From Ferrimonas senticii DSM 18821 (GTDB lineage: Bacteria; Pseudomonadota; Gammaproteobacteria; Enterobacterales; Shewanellaceae): a DNA stretch of 64,000 nt. A program made the position numbers and the translations under genes. A model generated the notes under the pieces. It was not told the DNA's origin and made no database searches. It saw only the letters and a list, made by a program, of their open reading frames with translations. The stretch is from NCBI RefSeq assembly GCF_000422665.1, contig NZ_AUGM01000019.1, forward strand, positions 19,145 to 83,144, given 5' to 3'. Below, piece after piece: positions 24,349-32,316 of the stretch. Within the stretch, counting starts at the first letter, position 1. Every line of letters starts with the position of its first letter.

Positions 24349-25305
24349 GTTTTCTATCAGCGCTTTGGGGGTTTGTTCCGCCAGAAATTGGCGCAGATAC
24401 TGATGAGCTGGATCGCCATCGAGCATCGGGCTCCAAAGCATATTGACGCAGATTTCATCCAAGCCAAATGGCAATGCCACTGAGGTTAAGCCAAAGCAGT
24501 TTTGCAGATGTCGCGCAAACTGTGATCCGCAAACAAAGATCATGTCCGAGTGCTGCGCCATCATCGCGGCGCTGTGAAAATCTGGCACTTGGGCACCGAT
24601 CCGACGTTGCTTACCTTCGCTTCCCAATACCTCATCCATCAGCCACAGATCGCTGCCCTCAACGTTGATGGTGATGTGAGTTGCCGCTAAGAATCTCTGT
24701 TTGGTTAGCGGCTGCGCTAACAACGGGTGATGCTGGCGCAATAGCACTCGGTGATGGTCCTGATACAGCACTTGCCGACTCAGATCCGCTGGCAGGCTAC
24801 TTTGATGCCAATTGCGCGGTGAGCGCGGATCGGTGTCTCGAGCTAACACCAGCAGATCGATATCGCCACGGCGCAGTTGCTGGAATTGTTCACCACTTTG
24901 CGGCAAAAAGCGCAGCTTTAGGTGCGGCGCCTGCCGATTGAGTTGTGGCAGCAGCGGCAGCAAAATCGGAAACGCTTTTTCCGCCATCACCAAGGTCAAT
25001 TGCCGCTGACTGGTCAGCGGTTCAAACACCGTCGGTTGCAGCATCGCCCGCGACAGTTGCAGCCATTGCTGTAACTGTGGCTGCAGCGCTAGCGCCTTGG
25101 GGGTTGCTCGCAGCCCTTGGCCATGGCGGACAAATAGCGGATCATCCAGTGCTTGGCCAAGCTGTTGGCGCAGTTTCGCCAACTGTTTACTGACTGCCGA
25201 TTGACTGATGTGTAGCCGCTTGGCAGCGGCACTGACATTGGGCTGTTCCAGCAAAATTGCCAACAGTTGCAGCAGGTTTAGATCCAGTGGTTCAAGTGAC
25301 TTCAA
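24340..25305 (-). CDS. LysR-family regulator divergent from the MFS pump
   Basis: A 321-residue LysR-type regulator. The winged helix-turn-helix is at residues about 8-65 (LDLNLLQLLAILLEQPNVSAAAKRLHISQSAVSKQLAKLRQQLGQALDDPLFVRHGQG), followed by a substrate-binding domain. It is divergent from the Bcr/CflA transporter gene, with a 98-base shared promoter region containing a palindromic LysR box, so it most likely controls that gene and itself. The effector is unknown. Confidence 0.9.
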   Translation of the reverse strand: MKSLEPLDLNLLQLLAILLEQPNVSAAAKRLHISQSAVSKQLAKLRQQLGQALDDPLFVRHGQGLRATPKALALQPQLQQWLQLSRAMLQPTVFEPLTSQRQLTLVMAEKAFPILLPLLPQLNRQAPHLKLRFLPQSGEQFQQLRRGDIDLLVLARDTDPRSPRNWHQSSLPADLSRQVLYQDHHRVLLRQHHPLLAQPLTKQRFLAATHITINVEGSDLWLMDEVLGSEGKQRRIGAQVPDFHSAAMMAQHSDMIFVCGSQFARHLQNCFGLTSVALPFGLDEICVNMLWSPMLDGDPAHQYLRQFLAEQTPKALIENLG

Positions 25306-25320
25306 GGTATTCCTTTGGGG

Positions 25321-25346
25321 AATGATTTGCTTTCTTATAAATCATT
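25321..25346. promoter_or_regulatory. LysR-type operator between regulator and pump
   Basis: AATGATTT (25321-25328) and AAATCATT (25339-25346) form a perfect 8-bp inverted repeat with a 10-base spacer and fit the T-N11-A LysR box. It lies between the divergent starts at 25305 and 25404. Confidence 0.6.
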
Positions 25347-25403
25347 TTTATTCATATCTGGTGATCCTTACAATAGCGCCGCTTAACTATTGAAGAGGTA
25401 CCC

Positions 25404-26597
25404 GTGAAGCTTCCAACCTTTGTGCTGTTTATGATGATGGTGATGTTTTCACCATTGGCAATCGATGTGTTTTTACCGGCATTACCGCGAATGGCGGCGT
25501 TTTATGACGCACCGCTGGCGATGTTGCAGGCATTGGTGCCACTGTTTGTGTTGTGCATGGGGTTTGGTCAGCTGGTTGCGGGGCCGATGGCGGATCGCTT
25601 TGGCCGTCGACCGATGGCGTTAGCGGGCGTGCTGGTTTACGTGGTAGCGGCGATCGGCAGTGCCTTGGCGCCAACCGTAGAGGTGCTGTGGGCACTGCGA
25701 GCGCTGCAAGGTTTTGGTACCTGTGCGATTGTGGTAGCCGCTTATTCAGGGGTGCGCGATCGCTACAACGGCCCGAAACTGACGGCGATCTACAGCTACC
25801 TAAATGGGGTGATTTGCGTCAGCCCGGCCTTGGCACCGCTGCTGGGCGGAATTTTAACCGAACAGTTTAACTGGCAAGCCAATTTCTGGTTTATGAGTAT
25901 CTTTGGTGCGGTGGTTGGCCTGCTGTTGTGGTTTGGTTTACCAGAAACGCGTCCAGCGGACACCCAAACCGAAGGTAAGTTGATCAGCTGGCAGCGCTAT
26001 CAACCGGTGCTGGGCAACCCCCAATTCCAGTTTTACGCCGGCATGGTGACCTTATCGTTTACGGTGATTCTGGCGTATGTGTCGTTCTCTACCGATGTGT
26101 TGATGGTACAGATGCAGCAAAGTCCGATGGCGTTTGCGTTGTGGTTTGGCTCTAATGCGGCGATCAACATTGTTGGTGCCTTTGTCGCCCCGACCTTGAT
26201 CAGTAAATTAGGGCGTCGCAACGGTTTACTGTTTGGTTGTTGCGCTTGTGTGCTGGCGGCAATTGCGCTGCTGTTGATGCAACACAGCAGCCACCCATTG
26301 GCGTTTATGGCGCCGGTTTATCTAGCGGCGATGGGCTTTTGTGTGTTGTTGGCGGTGGGCACTGGGGCGGCGATGGCGCCGTTCGCTGAACGCGCTGGTA
26401 CTGCATCGGCGCTGATGGGACTGCTGCAGATGAGTGGCGCAGCGGTATTGGTTGGTGTGGTCAGTGTGCTTGGGGTTTCCAGCATGGTGGCATTGGCGAT
26501 CACCATGATATTGCCGGCACTATGGTGGTTGGCGTTTCGCCTGCGCGGCGGTTACCGCCAAGTACGGCTTGATCTGGCCAGCCAACCACAAGTTTGA
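25404..26597 (+). CDS. Bcr/CflA-type multidrug MFS transporter
   Basis: A 397-residue inner-membrane protein with twelve predicted spans, of the drug:H+ antiporter-1 branch. It has the N-terminal FSPLAIDVFLPALPRMA and motif A, GPMADRFGRRPMALAG, between spans 2 and 3, both typical of Bcr/CflA. The start is GTG, behind GAAGAGG. It is probably controlled by the divergent LysR regulator. The substrate cannot be read from the sequence. A strong terminator follows. Confidence 0.9.
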   Translation: MKLPTFVLFMMMVMFSPLAIDVFLPALPRMAAFYDAPLAMLQALVPLFVLCMGFGQLVAGPMADRFGRRPMALAGVLVYVVAAIGSALAPTVEVLWALRALQGFGTCAIVVAAYSGVRDRYNGPKLTAIYSYLNGVICVSPALAPLLGGILTEQFNWQANFWFMSIFGAVVGLLLWFGLPETRPADTQTEGKLISWQRYQPVLGNPQFQFYAGMVTLSFTVILAYVSFSTDVLMVQMQQSPMAFALWFGSNAAINIVGAFVAPTLISKLGRRNGLLFGCCACVLAAIALLLMQHSSHPLAFMAPVYLAAMGFCVLLAVGTGAAMAPFAERAGTASALMGLLQMSGAAVLVGVVSVLGVSSMVALAITMILPALWWLAFRLRGGYRQVRLDLASQPQV

Positions 26598-26611
26598 ATT
26601 TAAACTGAACA

Positions 26612-26635
26612 AGAGCGCTGCGGCGCTCTTTTTTT
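26612..26635 (+). terminator. Terminator of the MFS gene
   Basis: AGAGCGC (26612-26618), loop TGCG, GCGCTCT (26623-26629) and a T-run of seven. Confidence 0.92.
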
Positions 26636-26797
26636 ACGGCACTTTTTGGCGCGAGCCGAATCACATTGGCTGAGCAAAATTCGCGATAGATCGAATATTC
26701 GTTTCACCAGCTAAAATTGCGTTGACCTTGGTGCAACTCCAACGAGTAACCTTGGTCTAATCCCTTAACTTCATTTGTTTAATTGACAGGATCTTTC

Positions 26798-27451
26798 GTG
26801 AAAAAACTGATTGCTGCCGTCTGCCTATCCATGGCTTCTGTATCCGCTTGGGCGGCCGACTTCCGTGAAGGCTTGCACTACTATGACGTCAACCCAAATG
26901 GTTCGACCCTTGAGCCAACGGTGACTGAGTTTTTCTCTCTGTACTGCGGCAACTGCTACAACATGGAATCGAAGTACCTGCCAATGATCGTGCCGGATAT
27001 CGAGAAACGCGGCATCAAGTTTGAGCAGAAGCACGTCAACTTCTCCCGCGATGAGCAGGGCGTAAACATGGTGCGTGCGTTTGTGATCATGACCCAGCTG
27101 CCAGAGAACAAACCGCTAAAAGACAAGTTATTTGAACTGAACCACGCCAAAGATCACGATCACTCCGCCCACGTAGCTGCCGGTGAACCAGAGCCAGAAA
27201 AGACCCTGAAAACCATGGCTGACATCCGCAAGGTGTTTGTTGAGTTTGGCGTAGATGGCGCTAAGTTCGATGAGCTGGCTAACTCTGACTTCACCAACAA
27301 CTCGGTGAAGATGTGGGATCGTCAGCAGAGCCAGTTCCGCATCGAATCTATCCCAACCTTTATCGTTAACAACCGTTACCAAGTGAACATGGGTTCGATC
27401 CGTACCGTTGACGAGCTGATCGAGATGATGGACTACCTGTCTAAGAAGTAA
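26798..27451 (+). CDS. dsbA: Thiol:disulfide oxidoreductase DsbA
   Basis: A 217-residue precursor with a Sec signal peptide (VKKLIAAVCLSMASVSAWAAD). It has the thioredoxin fold with helical insert. The active site is FSLYCGNCYNMES, so CGNC replaces the CPHC of E. coli DsbA, which should shift the redox potential. The cis-Pro loop is SIPTFIVN. DsbA introduces disulfides into periplasmic proteins and is reoxidised by DsbB. I start at GTG 26798, six bases after AGGA; the upstream TTG overlaps that ribosome site. It is a single gene with a strong terminator. The DsbB-like fusion at 5362-6795 is the only DsbB relative in the window. Confidence 0.9.
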   Translation: MKKLIAAVCLSMASVSAWAADFREGLHYYDVNPNGSTLEPTVTEFFSLYCGNCYNMESKYLPMIVPDIEKRGIKFEQKHVNFSRDEQGVNMVRAFVIMTQLPENKPLKDKLFELNHAKDHDHSAHVAAGEPEPEKTLKTMADIRKVFVEFGVDGAKFDELANSDFTNNSVKMWDRQQSQFRIESIPTFIVNNRYQVNMGSIRTVDELIEMMDYLSKK

Positions 27452-27472
27452 GACTTAGGCCGCTTCATAAGA

Positions 27473-27510
27473 AACGCCTCGCTGCTGGATTACAGAGCGA
27501 GGCGTTTTTG
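27473..27510 (+). terminator. Terminator of dsbA
   Basis: AACGCCTCGCT (27473-27483) and AGCGAGGCGTT (27496-27506), an 11-bp perfect stem followed by TTTTTG. It lies between convergent dsbA and chrR. Confidence 0.92.
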
Positions 27511-27528
27511 TTATCCAAGGCCCAACTT

Positions 27529-28206
27529 TTAGGGCTTGAAGAACAATTGCGATAACGGGTTGAGCATTCTGGCTAGGCCAGAGGTGAAATGTAGCGGCGC
27601 ATCCACGGCGCTGATCACCAAGCAGTCTTCGTCGGCATCGGTATACGGCTGATGTTCATGGCGCTGATCCAGCGCGATAAAATCGCCGACCTTGTAATCG
27701 CCTTCGGCATCGCTGAAGCCGCCATGTAGTACCAAGGTCAACTCGTTGCCACGGTGGGTGTGGCTGGGCACCTTGGTATTGCGATCCATGTGGATGAGCT
27801 GCAATGAGTGGTCGCCAAGCTCTAAGCGAGCTTGGTGCAACTTGCCGGGCTGGGCAGACCAACCACCGATTTTATTGAGCTGGTTGCTTAGCACTCGCGG
27901 CAGTCGGAAGCTGTGGTGCTGCAATTGCAAATGTTGCTGCTCACTACTTTGGGCGACCGCGATGGTGTTGTCGTTGCTCGGTAGCTTTTCCAACATCCCT
28001 TCCAACATCGCCTCTAACCGTGGCTCGTTTGGGCTTGCTGTCAGTGCTTGACGCGCCAGCTGTTGTTCATGTACTTCGACTTGGTTGCGGCAATGAGGGC
28101 ACATCTCGACATGCGCTGCGACCAGCAGTGCGACGCCACCGTCGAGCTGACCGTCGGCGTATTGCTGCAACAGCTGAGGCTGTGGGTGGTGAGTAATGTT
28201 AGTCAT
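27529..28206 (-). CDS. chrR: ChrR-type zinc anti-sigma factor with cupin domain
   Basis: A 225-residue protein with two domains. The N-terminal anti-sigma domain has the zinc site HVEMCPHC plus an upstream His (HHPQPQLLQQYADGQL region). The C-terminal cupin has HTHRGNELTLVLHG and RHEHQPY, the metal-binding motifs needed for singlet-oxygen response in Rhodobacter ChrR (213 residues). It should hold the sigma factor encoded just upstream until singlet oxygen or organic peroxide is sensed. Its start overlaps the end of rpoE by 8 bases, showing translational coupling. Confidence 0.92.
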   Translation of the reverse strand: MTNITHHPQPQLLQQYADGQLDGGVALLVAAHVEMCPHCRNQVEVHEQQLARQALTASPNEPRLEAMLEGMLEKLPSNDNTIAVAQSSEQQHLQLQHHSFRLPRVLSNQLNKIGGWSAQPGKLHQARLELGDHSLQLIHMDRNTKVPSHTHRGNELTLVLHGGFSDAEGDYKVGDFIALDQRHEHQPYTDADEDCLVISAVDAPLHFTSGLARMLNPLSQLFFKP

Positions 28207-28798
28207 CGATAAGCTCCCGAATTTTGGCCAAGGCCAGACGCAGCCGCGATTTAACGGTGCCTAGCGGTATATCTAAGGCGTCTGCAACCTCTTGTTGTGA
28301 GCGATCCTCAAAATAGATCATCTCCACCACCAGTCGCTGTGGATCCGGTAGACGGTTGCAATAGCTTTTGAGTTGTTGACGAAGGATGCCGCCGTCGAGG
28401 CGTGGCTCTTCATGGTCAAAGTCGGCTTCCAGATCAAGATAGATCTCTTCAGCACACAGCTGCTCTGGCCGAGCTTGCTGGCGCCGCAGCATATCAAAGC
28501 GGACGTTACGGGCGATGGTAAACAACCAGGTCGATACCTGCCCTTTGTCGCGGTGATAAAGATGCGCTTTGAGCCACACCTTGGTCATGGTTTCTTGCAC
28601 CATCTCTTCCGCTTGGGCGTCGCTGGTGAAGTGTTTGCGCGCATGATTTAACAGTCGCGGTGCGTAATAGCGAAACAATCTGGCAAATGCCGCCTTGTCC
28701 TGCAGATCGGCGATACGTTGGATCCACAGTCTTTGCTGGTCGGCATCTGCGACGGCGTCCTGCCCCATCGCAACAATACTCTGTGTGGCCTCAATCAT
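28199..28798 (-). CDS. rpoE: ECF sigma factor RpoE (ECF11, ChrR partner)
   Basis: A 199-residue extracytoplasmic-function sigma factor with region 2 (FARLFRYYAPRLLNHARK...AEEMVQETMTKVWLKA...VSTWLFTIARNVRFDMLRR) and region 4 (LPDPQRLVVEMIYFEDRSQQEVADALDIPLGTVKSRLRLAL). The gene pair with chrR is that of group ECF11, which answers singlet oxygen. Its promoter, TGATCC-N16-CGTA at 28839-28864, is shared with the lipid operon at 29595, so it probably autoregulates and drives that operon. It is not the E. coli RpoE/RseA envelope-stress type. Confidence 0.93.
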   Translation of the reverse strand: MIEATQSIVAMGQDAVADADQQRLWIQRIADLQDKAAFARLFRYYAPRLLNHARKHFTSDAQAEEMVQETMTKVWLKAHLYHRDKGQVSTWLFTIARNVRFDMLRRQQARPEQLCAEEIYLDLEADFDHEEPRLDGGILRQQLKSYCNRLPDPQRLVVEMIYFEDRSQQEVADALDIPLGTVKSRLRLALAKIRELIDD

Positions 28799-28838
28799 CT
28801 GTGATTATCTCGTGTTACCGGTGGCTTTACCAGCTTGC

Positions 28839-28864
28839 TACGAAAGCGAAACAAAGTGGGATCA
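28839..28864 (-). promoter_or_regulatory. ECF11-type promoter of rpoE-chrR
   Basis: On the minus strand TGATCC, 16 bases, CGTA, about 41 bases before the rpoE start. The TGA of the -35 element is at the same time the stop codon of the LON-domain gene (28862-28864). The same motif with identical spacing occurs at 29512-29537. Confidence 0.75.
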
Positions 28865-29452
28865 CTGATTACTGTTTTTTAGCATGCTATCGATCAGTTG
28901 CAGTGTTGGATTGGGGCTGTCCAGCTGCCACAACCGATGTTTGTCTTCGCCACTGAGCGGCAGGATCTCCAGCCAGCGCTGCGCAACCCAGGTGGCGTCG
29001 TCAAAATGCGGCTCCGGATATAGCTGCGCCAGATCCTGATACGCCTCGTATACCCGCTGCAGTTGTTCGGCGACCAGCAGCTGCTGTGGCTTGATGGCCA
29101 GCTGTGGCCACTGTGGCAGTACGGTGGCGCTGCCGACTCGCAAACCGTCGCTTTGGCTGCGGATGGGACCGATCTGCAGTCGTTCCAGCCCCGCGACAGT
29201 GACACCCAACATGCCCCCTTCCAGTTGGTCAAAATCGACCACCTCCACTCGAGTGGCAAACGGGTAGATGTGGCTGTTGTCATCCTTATTGCCTTGCTCA
29301 TTAAGCATACAGACCGCAAAACCATGGCCGCGTTGCAGGCTTTCTTTAATCATTCGTAGGTAGCGAGGCTCGAAAATCCGCAGCGGCAAGCGGCCGCCAG
29401 GAAACACCTGACTGGTTAACGGAAATAGGGGGAGTTCGGCGAACTGCTGCAT
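28862..29452 (-). CDS. LON substrate-binding-domain protein
   Basis: A 196-residue protein consisting of the N-terminal (substrate-binding) domain of Lon without the ATPase or protease parts: ELPLFPLTSQVFPGGRLPLRIFEPRYLRMI at the start and GTRVEVVDFDQLEGGMLGVTVAGLERLQI-like strands after it. Stand-alone proteins of this kind are widespread, and their role is not settled. It has a perfect GGAGG ribosome site. It is divergent from the lipid operon, and its stop codon is part of the rpoE promoter. In several relatives the gene is linked to ChrR/RpoE regulons. Confidence 0.85.
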   Translation of the reverse strand: MQQFAELPLFPLTSQVFPGGRLPLRIFEPRYLRMIKESLQRGHGFAVCMLNEQGNKDDNSHIYPFATRVEVVDFDQLEGGMLGVTVAGLERLQIGPIRSQSDGLRVGSATVLPQWPQLAIKPQQLLVAEQLQRVYEAYQDLAQLYPEPHFDDATWVAQRWLEILPLSGEDKHRLWQLDSPNPTLQLIDSMLKNSNQ

Positions 29453-29511
29453 CGTTGACCTCCATCAAAATGATTTTCTGTTGCTACGCTTAAAAAGGAG
29501 AAGTAGTTCAC

Positions 29512-29537
29512 TGATCCTATTGGACAAATCGGTCGTA
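29512..29537 (+). promoter_or_regulatory. ECF11-type promoter of the lipid operon
   Basis: TGATCC (29512-29517), 16 bases, CGTA (29534-29537), about 58 bases before the SDR start. It is identical in both blocks and in spacing to the rpoE promoter. Confidence 0.75.
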
Positions 29538-29594
29538 AGCCGATGGTTGAAAGGCGCAGTGTTGGCGCAATTGCAAACCACTAAGTGAGGGCAG

Positions 29595-30314
29595 ATGGCC
29601 ACGGTTTTGATCACCGGCGCAAGTTCTGGAATTGGCGCACAGCTCGCAAAAGACTACGCGGCAAAAGGCTGGAAGGTTTACGCCTGCGGGCGTGAGCCAA
29701 CTCGGCTGGAACCGCTGCAACAGTTTGGTGCGGTCACCTGCTTGCGCTTTGATGTCACCGATCCACAGCAATGCGCCGCCAGCCTTGGTGGGATAACGGA
29801 CATTGATCTGGCGATCTTAAACGCCGGAACCTGCGAGTACATCGATTGCGACGATTGGCAGGCCGACAAGTTTGGTCAGGTGATCCGCGCTAACCTCGAC
29901 AGCGTCAACTATTGCCTGGCGGCGCTGTTGCCCAACCTGAAGACCGGTAGTGCCTTGGCGGTTGTTGATAGTCTGGCGCGGCTGCTGCCCTTTACCCGTT
30001 CGCAGGCGTACGGTGCCAGTAAAGCGGCGGTGCACTACCTGACCCAGACCTTGGCGGTTGATCTGGAGCCAAAAGGGATCAGGGTGGTGGCGGTGTCGCC
30101 GGGGTTTGTTAAAACGCCGCTGACCGATCGCAATCAATTTGCGATGCCAACCCTGCTGTCGGTCGAGGAAGCGAGCAGACGGATTAGCCAAGGGATTGCC
30201 TCTAATAAGGCGGTGGTGGCTTTTCCAAAGCGACTGTATTGGACCCTAACCCTGTTGTCGTGGCTGCCACTACGTTGGCAGTACAAGTTGTGTAGAAGGA
30301 TGAAAGGCGAATGA
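29595..30314 (+). CDS. Short-chain dehydrogenase/reductase, first gene of the RpoE-linked lipid operon
   Basis: A 239-residue SDR with the cofactor motif TGASSGIGAQLAKDYA, LNAG in AILNAGTCEY, and the catalytic Ser and Tyr-x-x-x-Lys in VDSLARLLPFTRSQAYGASKAAVHY. It probably uses NADP(H). The substrate is unknown, but the gene heads an operon that acts on membrane lipids. Its end overlaps the next gene by 4 bases (ATGA). The candidate RpoE promoter lies directly upstream. Confidence 0.88.
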   Translation: MATVLITGASSGIGAQLAKDYAAKGWKVYACGREPTRLEPLQQFGAVTCLRFDVTDPQQCAASLGGITDIDLAILNAGTCEYIDCDDWQADKFGQVIRANLDSVNYCLAALLPNLKTGSALAVVDSLARLLPFTRSQAYGASKAAVHYLTQTLAVDLEPKGIRVVAVSPGFVKTPLTDRNQFAMPTLLSVEEASRRISQGIASNKAVVAFPKRLYWTLTLLSWLPLRWQYKLCRRMKGE

Positions 30315-31546
30315 ATATTGCCGTAATCGGAGGAGGGATCTCCGGCTTGGTTTGTGCCCACGTGCTGGGGCGGGAACATCAGATCACCCTATTTGAGAGC
30401 GAATCTTGGCTCGGCGGTCATACTCACACTGTCGAAGTTGATGGTTTGGCGGTGGATACTGGCTTTATCGTATTTAATGACCGCACCTACCCCAATTTCG
30501 AGAAGTTTCTGGATCAGCTTGGGGTCGAAAAGCGGCCAACTCAGATGAGTTTCTCGGTCAGCGACAGCCAGCAGAACTTAGAATACAACGGCCACACCTT
30601 TGCTAGCTTGTTCGCCCAGCGGCGCAACATCTTTAGGCCGAAATTTTGGGGGATGATCCGCCAGATCTTGCGCTTCAATAAATTGGCCACCGAGTTGGCG
30701 CAACAACAGCAGATTGGCGACATCAGTTTGGGCGAGTTTTTGCAGCAAAACGGTTTTGATGGCTGGCTTGAAAGTCATTACCTGTTGCCGATGGGTGCGG
30801 CGATCTGGTCGGCCAGCATCGACGATATGCGCCAGTTCCCGCTGCGATTTTTTATCCGTTTTTTCCATCATCACGGCTTGCTTAGCGTCACTAATCGGCC
30901 GCAGTGGTACACGGTTAAAGGCGGCTCTTGGCAGTACGTCAAAGCGCTGCAGCGCAATCCCAACTTTGCCCTAGAGCAGGGCAACGCCATTACCGCAGTC
31001 AAACGAACCGATGATGGCGTCGAGCTGACCGACAGCAGCGGCAAATCGTGGCAGTTCGATGAGGTGATCTTTGCTTGTCACAGTGACCAAGCGCTTAAGT
31101 TATTAAGCGACGCCACCGAGGCCGAACAACAAGTATTGGGACAGATCGAATATCGCGATAACGAGGTGATCCTTCACAGCGATGTTGGCCAACTGCCCAA
31201 ACGCCGAGCGGCGTGGGCCAGTTGGAACTATCTGATGGGGGCTGGCGAGCGAGCGCCGGTGACGGTCACTTACAACATGAACATTCTGCAGGGGCTAAAC
31301 AGCGATAAAACCTACTGCGTTACCTTAAACCCAGTGACTCCAATTGCGGCAGATAAGGTGTTGCAGCGGTTTAACTACGCCCACCCGCAGTTCACCCTTG
31401 CGGCGGAGCAAGCGAAAGCGCAGCGTCAGCGGATCTGTGGCCACAACCACAGCCATTTCTGTGGTGCCTATTGGTACAACGGTTTTCACGAAGATGGCGT
31501 TCGCAGCGCCCTTGACGTTTGTCGCCGTTTTGGGGCGGAGCTGTAG
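30311..31546 (+). CDS. FAD-dependent oxidoreductase (amine-oxidase-like)
   Basis: A 411-residue flavoprotein with the dinucleotide-binding start AVIGGGISGLVCAHVL and the FESESWLGGHTHTV second motif, followed by VDTGFIVFNDRTYPNF, characteristic of the family found beside CFA synthase in many bacteria. In Rhodobacter, RpoE/ChrR-controlled relatives act on methylated fatty acids; a desaturase role here is inference. It is the second gene of the operon, overlapping the SDR gene by 4 bases and lying 2 bases before the DUF1365 gene. Confidence 0.88.
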   Translation: MNIAVIGGGISGLVCAHVLGREHQITLFESESWLGGHTHTVEVDGLAVDTGFIVFNDRTYPNFEKFLDQLGVEKRPTQMSFSVSDSQQNLEYNGHTFASLFAQRRNIFRPKFWGMIRQILRFNKLATELAQQQQIGDISLGEFLQQNGFDGWLESHYLLPMGAAIWSASIDDMRQFPLRFFIRFFHHHGLLSVTNRPQWYTVKGGSWQYVKALQRNPNFALEQGNAITAVKRTDDGVELTDSSGKSWQFDEVIFACHSDQALKLLSDATEAEQQVLGQIEYRDNEVILHSDVGQLPKRRAAWASWNYLMGAGERAPVTVTYNMNILQGLNSDKTYCVTLNPVTPIAADKVLQRFNYAHPQFTLAAEQAKAQRQRICGHNHSHFCGAYWYNGFHEDGVRSALDVCRRFGAEL

Positions 31547-31548
31547 TG

Positions 31549-32316
31549 ATGACTCAGCAGCAGGCGGCGATAGATGGTCACGCGCTTGGGATCGGCGAGG
31601 TGGTACACCAGCGCCTGCTGAAGCCTAAGCACCGCTTTGGCTACCGCACCCAGATGTTATGGCTCGATCTGGATCGGCTCGACCGTTTACAGCGCTGTTG
31701 GCGCAAACCCTGGGTGTGGCTGCGTCGTGATGATTATCTAGGGCAGGGCGATCTGAAAGCCGCAGTGCTAAAGCGTATGAGCGAACTGGCGGGTGAACCG
31801 CTGCAAGGGCAGCTGTTTTTGCTCGGGCAGGTGCGTTATTTCGGCTTGTATTTCAGCCCGGTCAACTTCTATCTGCTGAAGCAAAATGGTCAGTTCACCC
31901 AGATGCTCGCGGAGGTCAGCAATACCCCGTGGAATCAACGCCATCACTATTTAGTGCCGCTAGCGCAAACCGACAACTTGCAGACCCCGAAACGATTCCA
32001 CGTGTCGCCATTTATGCCAGCCGAGCTTGGCTATCGTTGGCGGGTGCAACTGGATGACGAGCGGATCCGCATCGGCATCCACTGCCATCGAGCTGGCTCT
32101 GAGCAACAGGGAAAACGCGCTTTTTGGGCGGCAATCGACTTAACTTTAACCCCGCTAAACCAAGGGAATTTCAATCGCGTAATGAGGACAGTTCCTTGGG
32201 CTACCGCCAAGACGGTGGCCGGGATCTATTTTGAAGCGCTGCGTCTGCTGCTGAAGCGGGCGCGCTTTTATCCTCACAGCGGAGCCAACGGAGACATTGG
32301 ATGCTCGAGCAAGTAG
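31549..32316 (+). CDS. DUF1365 family protein
   Basis: A 255-residue cytoplasmic protein of the DUF1365 family, recognised by HRFGYRTQMLWLDLD, VRYFGLYFSPVNFYL, AEVSNTPWNQRHHYLVP and FHVSPFMP. The family nearly always sits between the FAD oxidoreductase and the CFA synthase gene, and its function is not established. I start at ATG 31549, two bases after the previous stop and behind GGGGCGGAG. It overlaps the CFA synthase gene by 16 bases. Confidence 0.88.
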   Translation: MTQQQAAIDGHALGIGEVVHQRLLKPKHRFGYRTQMLWLDLDRLDRLQRCWRKPWVWLRRDDYLGQGDLKAAVLKRMSELAGEPLQGQLFLLGQVRYFGLYFSPVNFYLLKQNGQFTQMLAEVSNTPWNQRHHYLVPLAQTDNLQTPKRFHVSPFMPAELGYRWRVQLDDERIRIGIHCHRAGSEQQGKRAFWAAIDLTLTPLNQGNFNRVMRTVPWATAKTVAGIYFEALRLLLKRARFYPHSGANGDIGCSSK

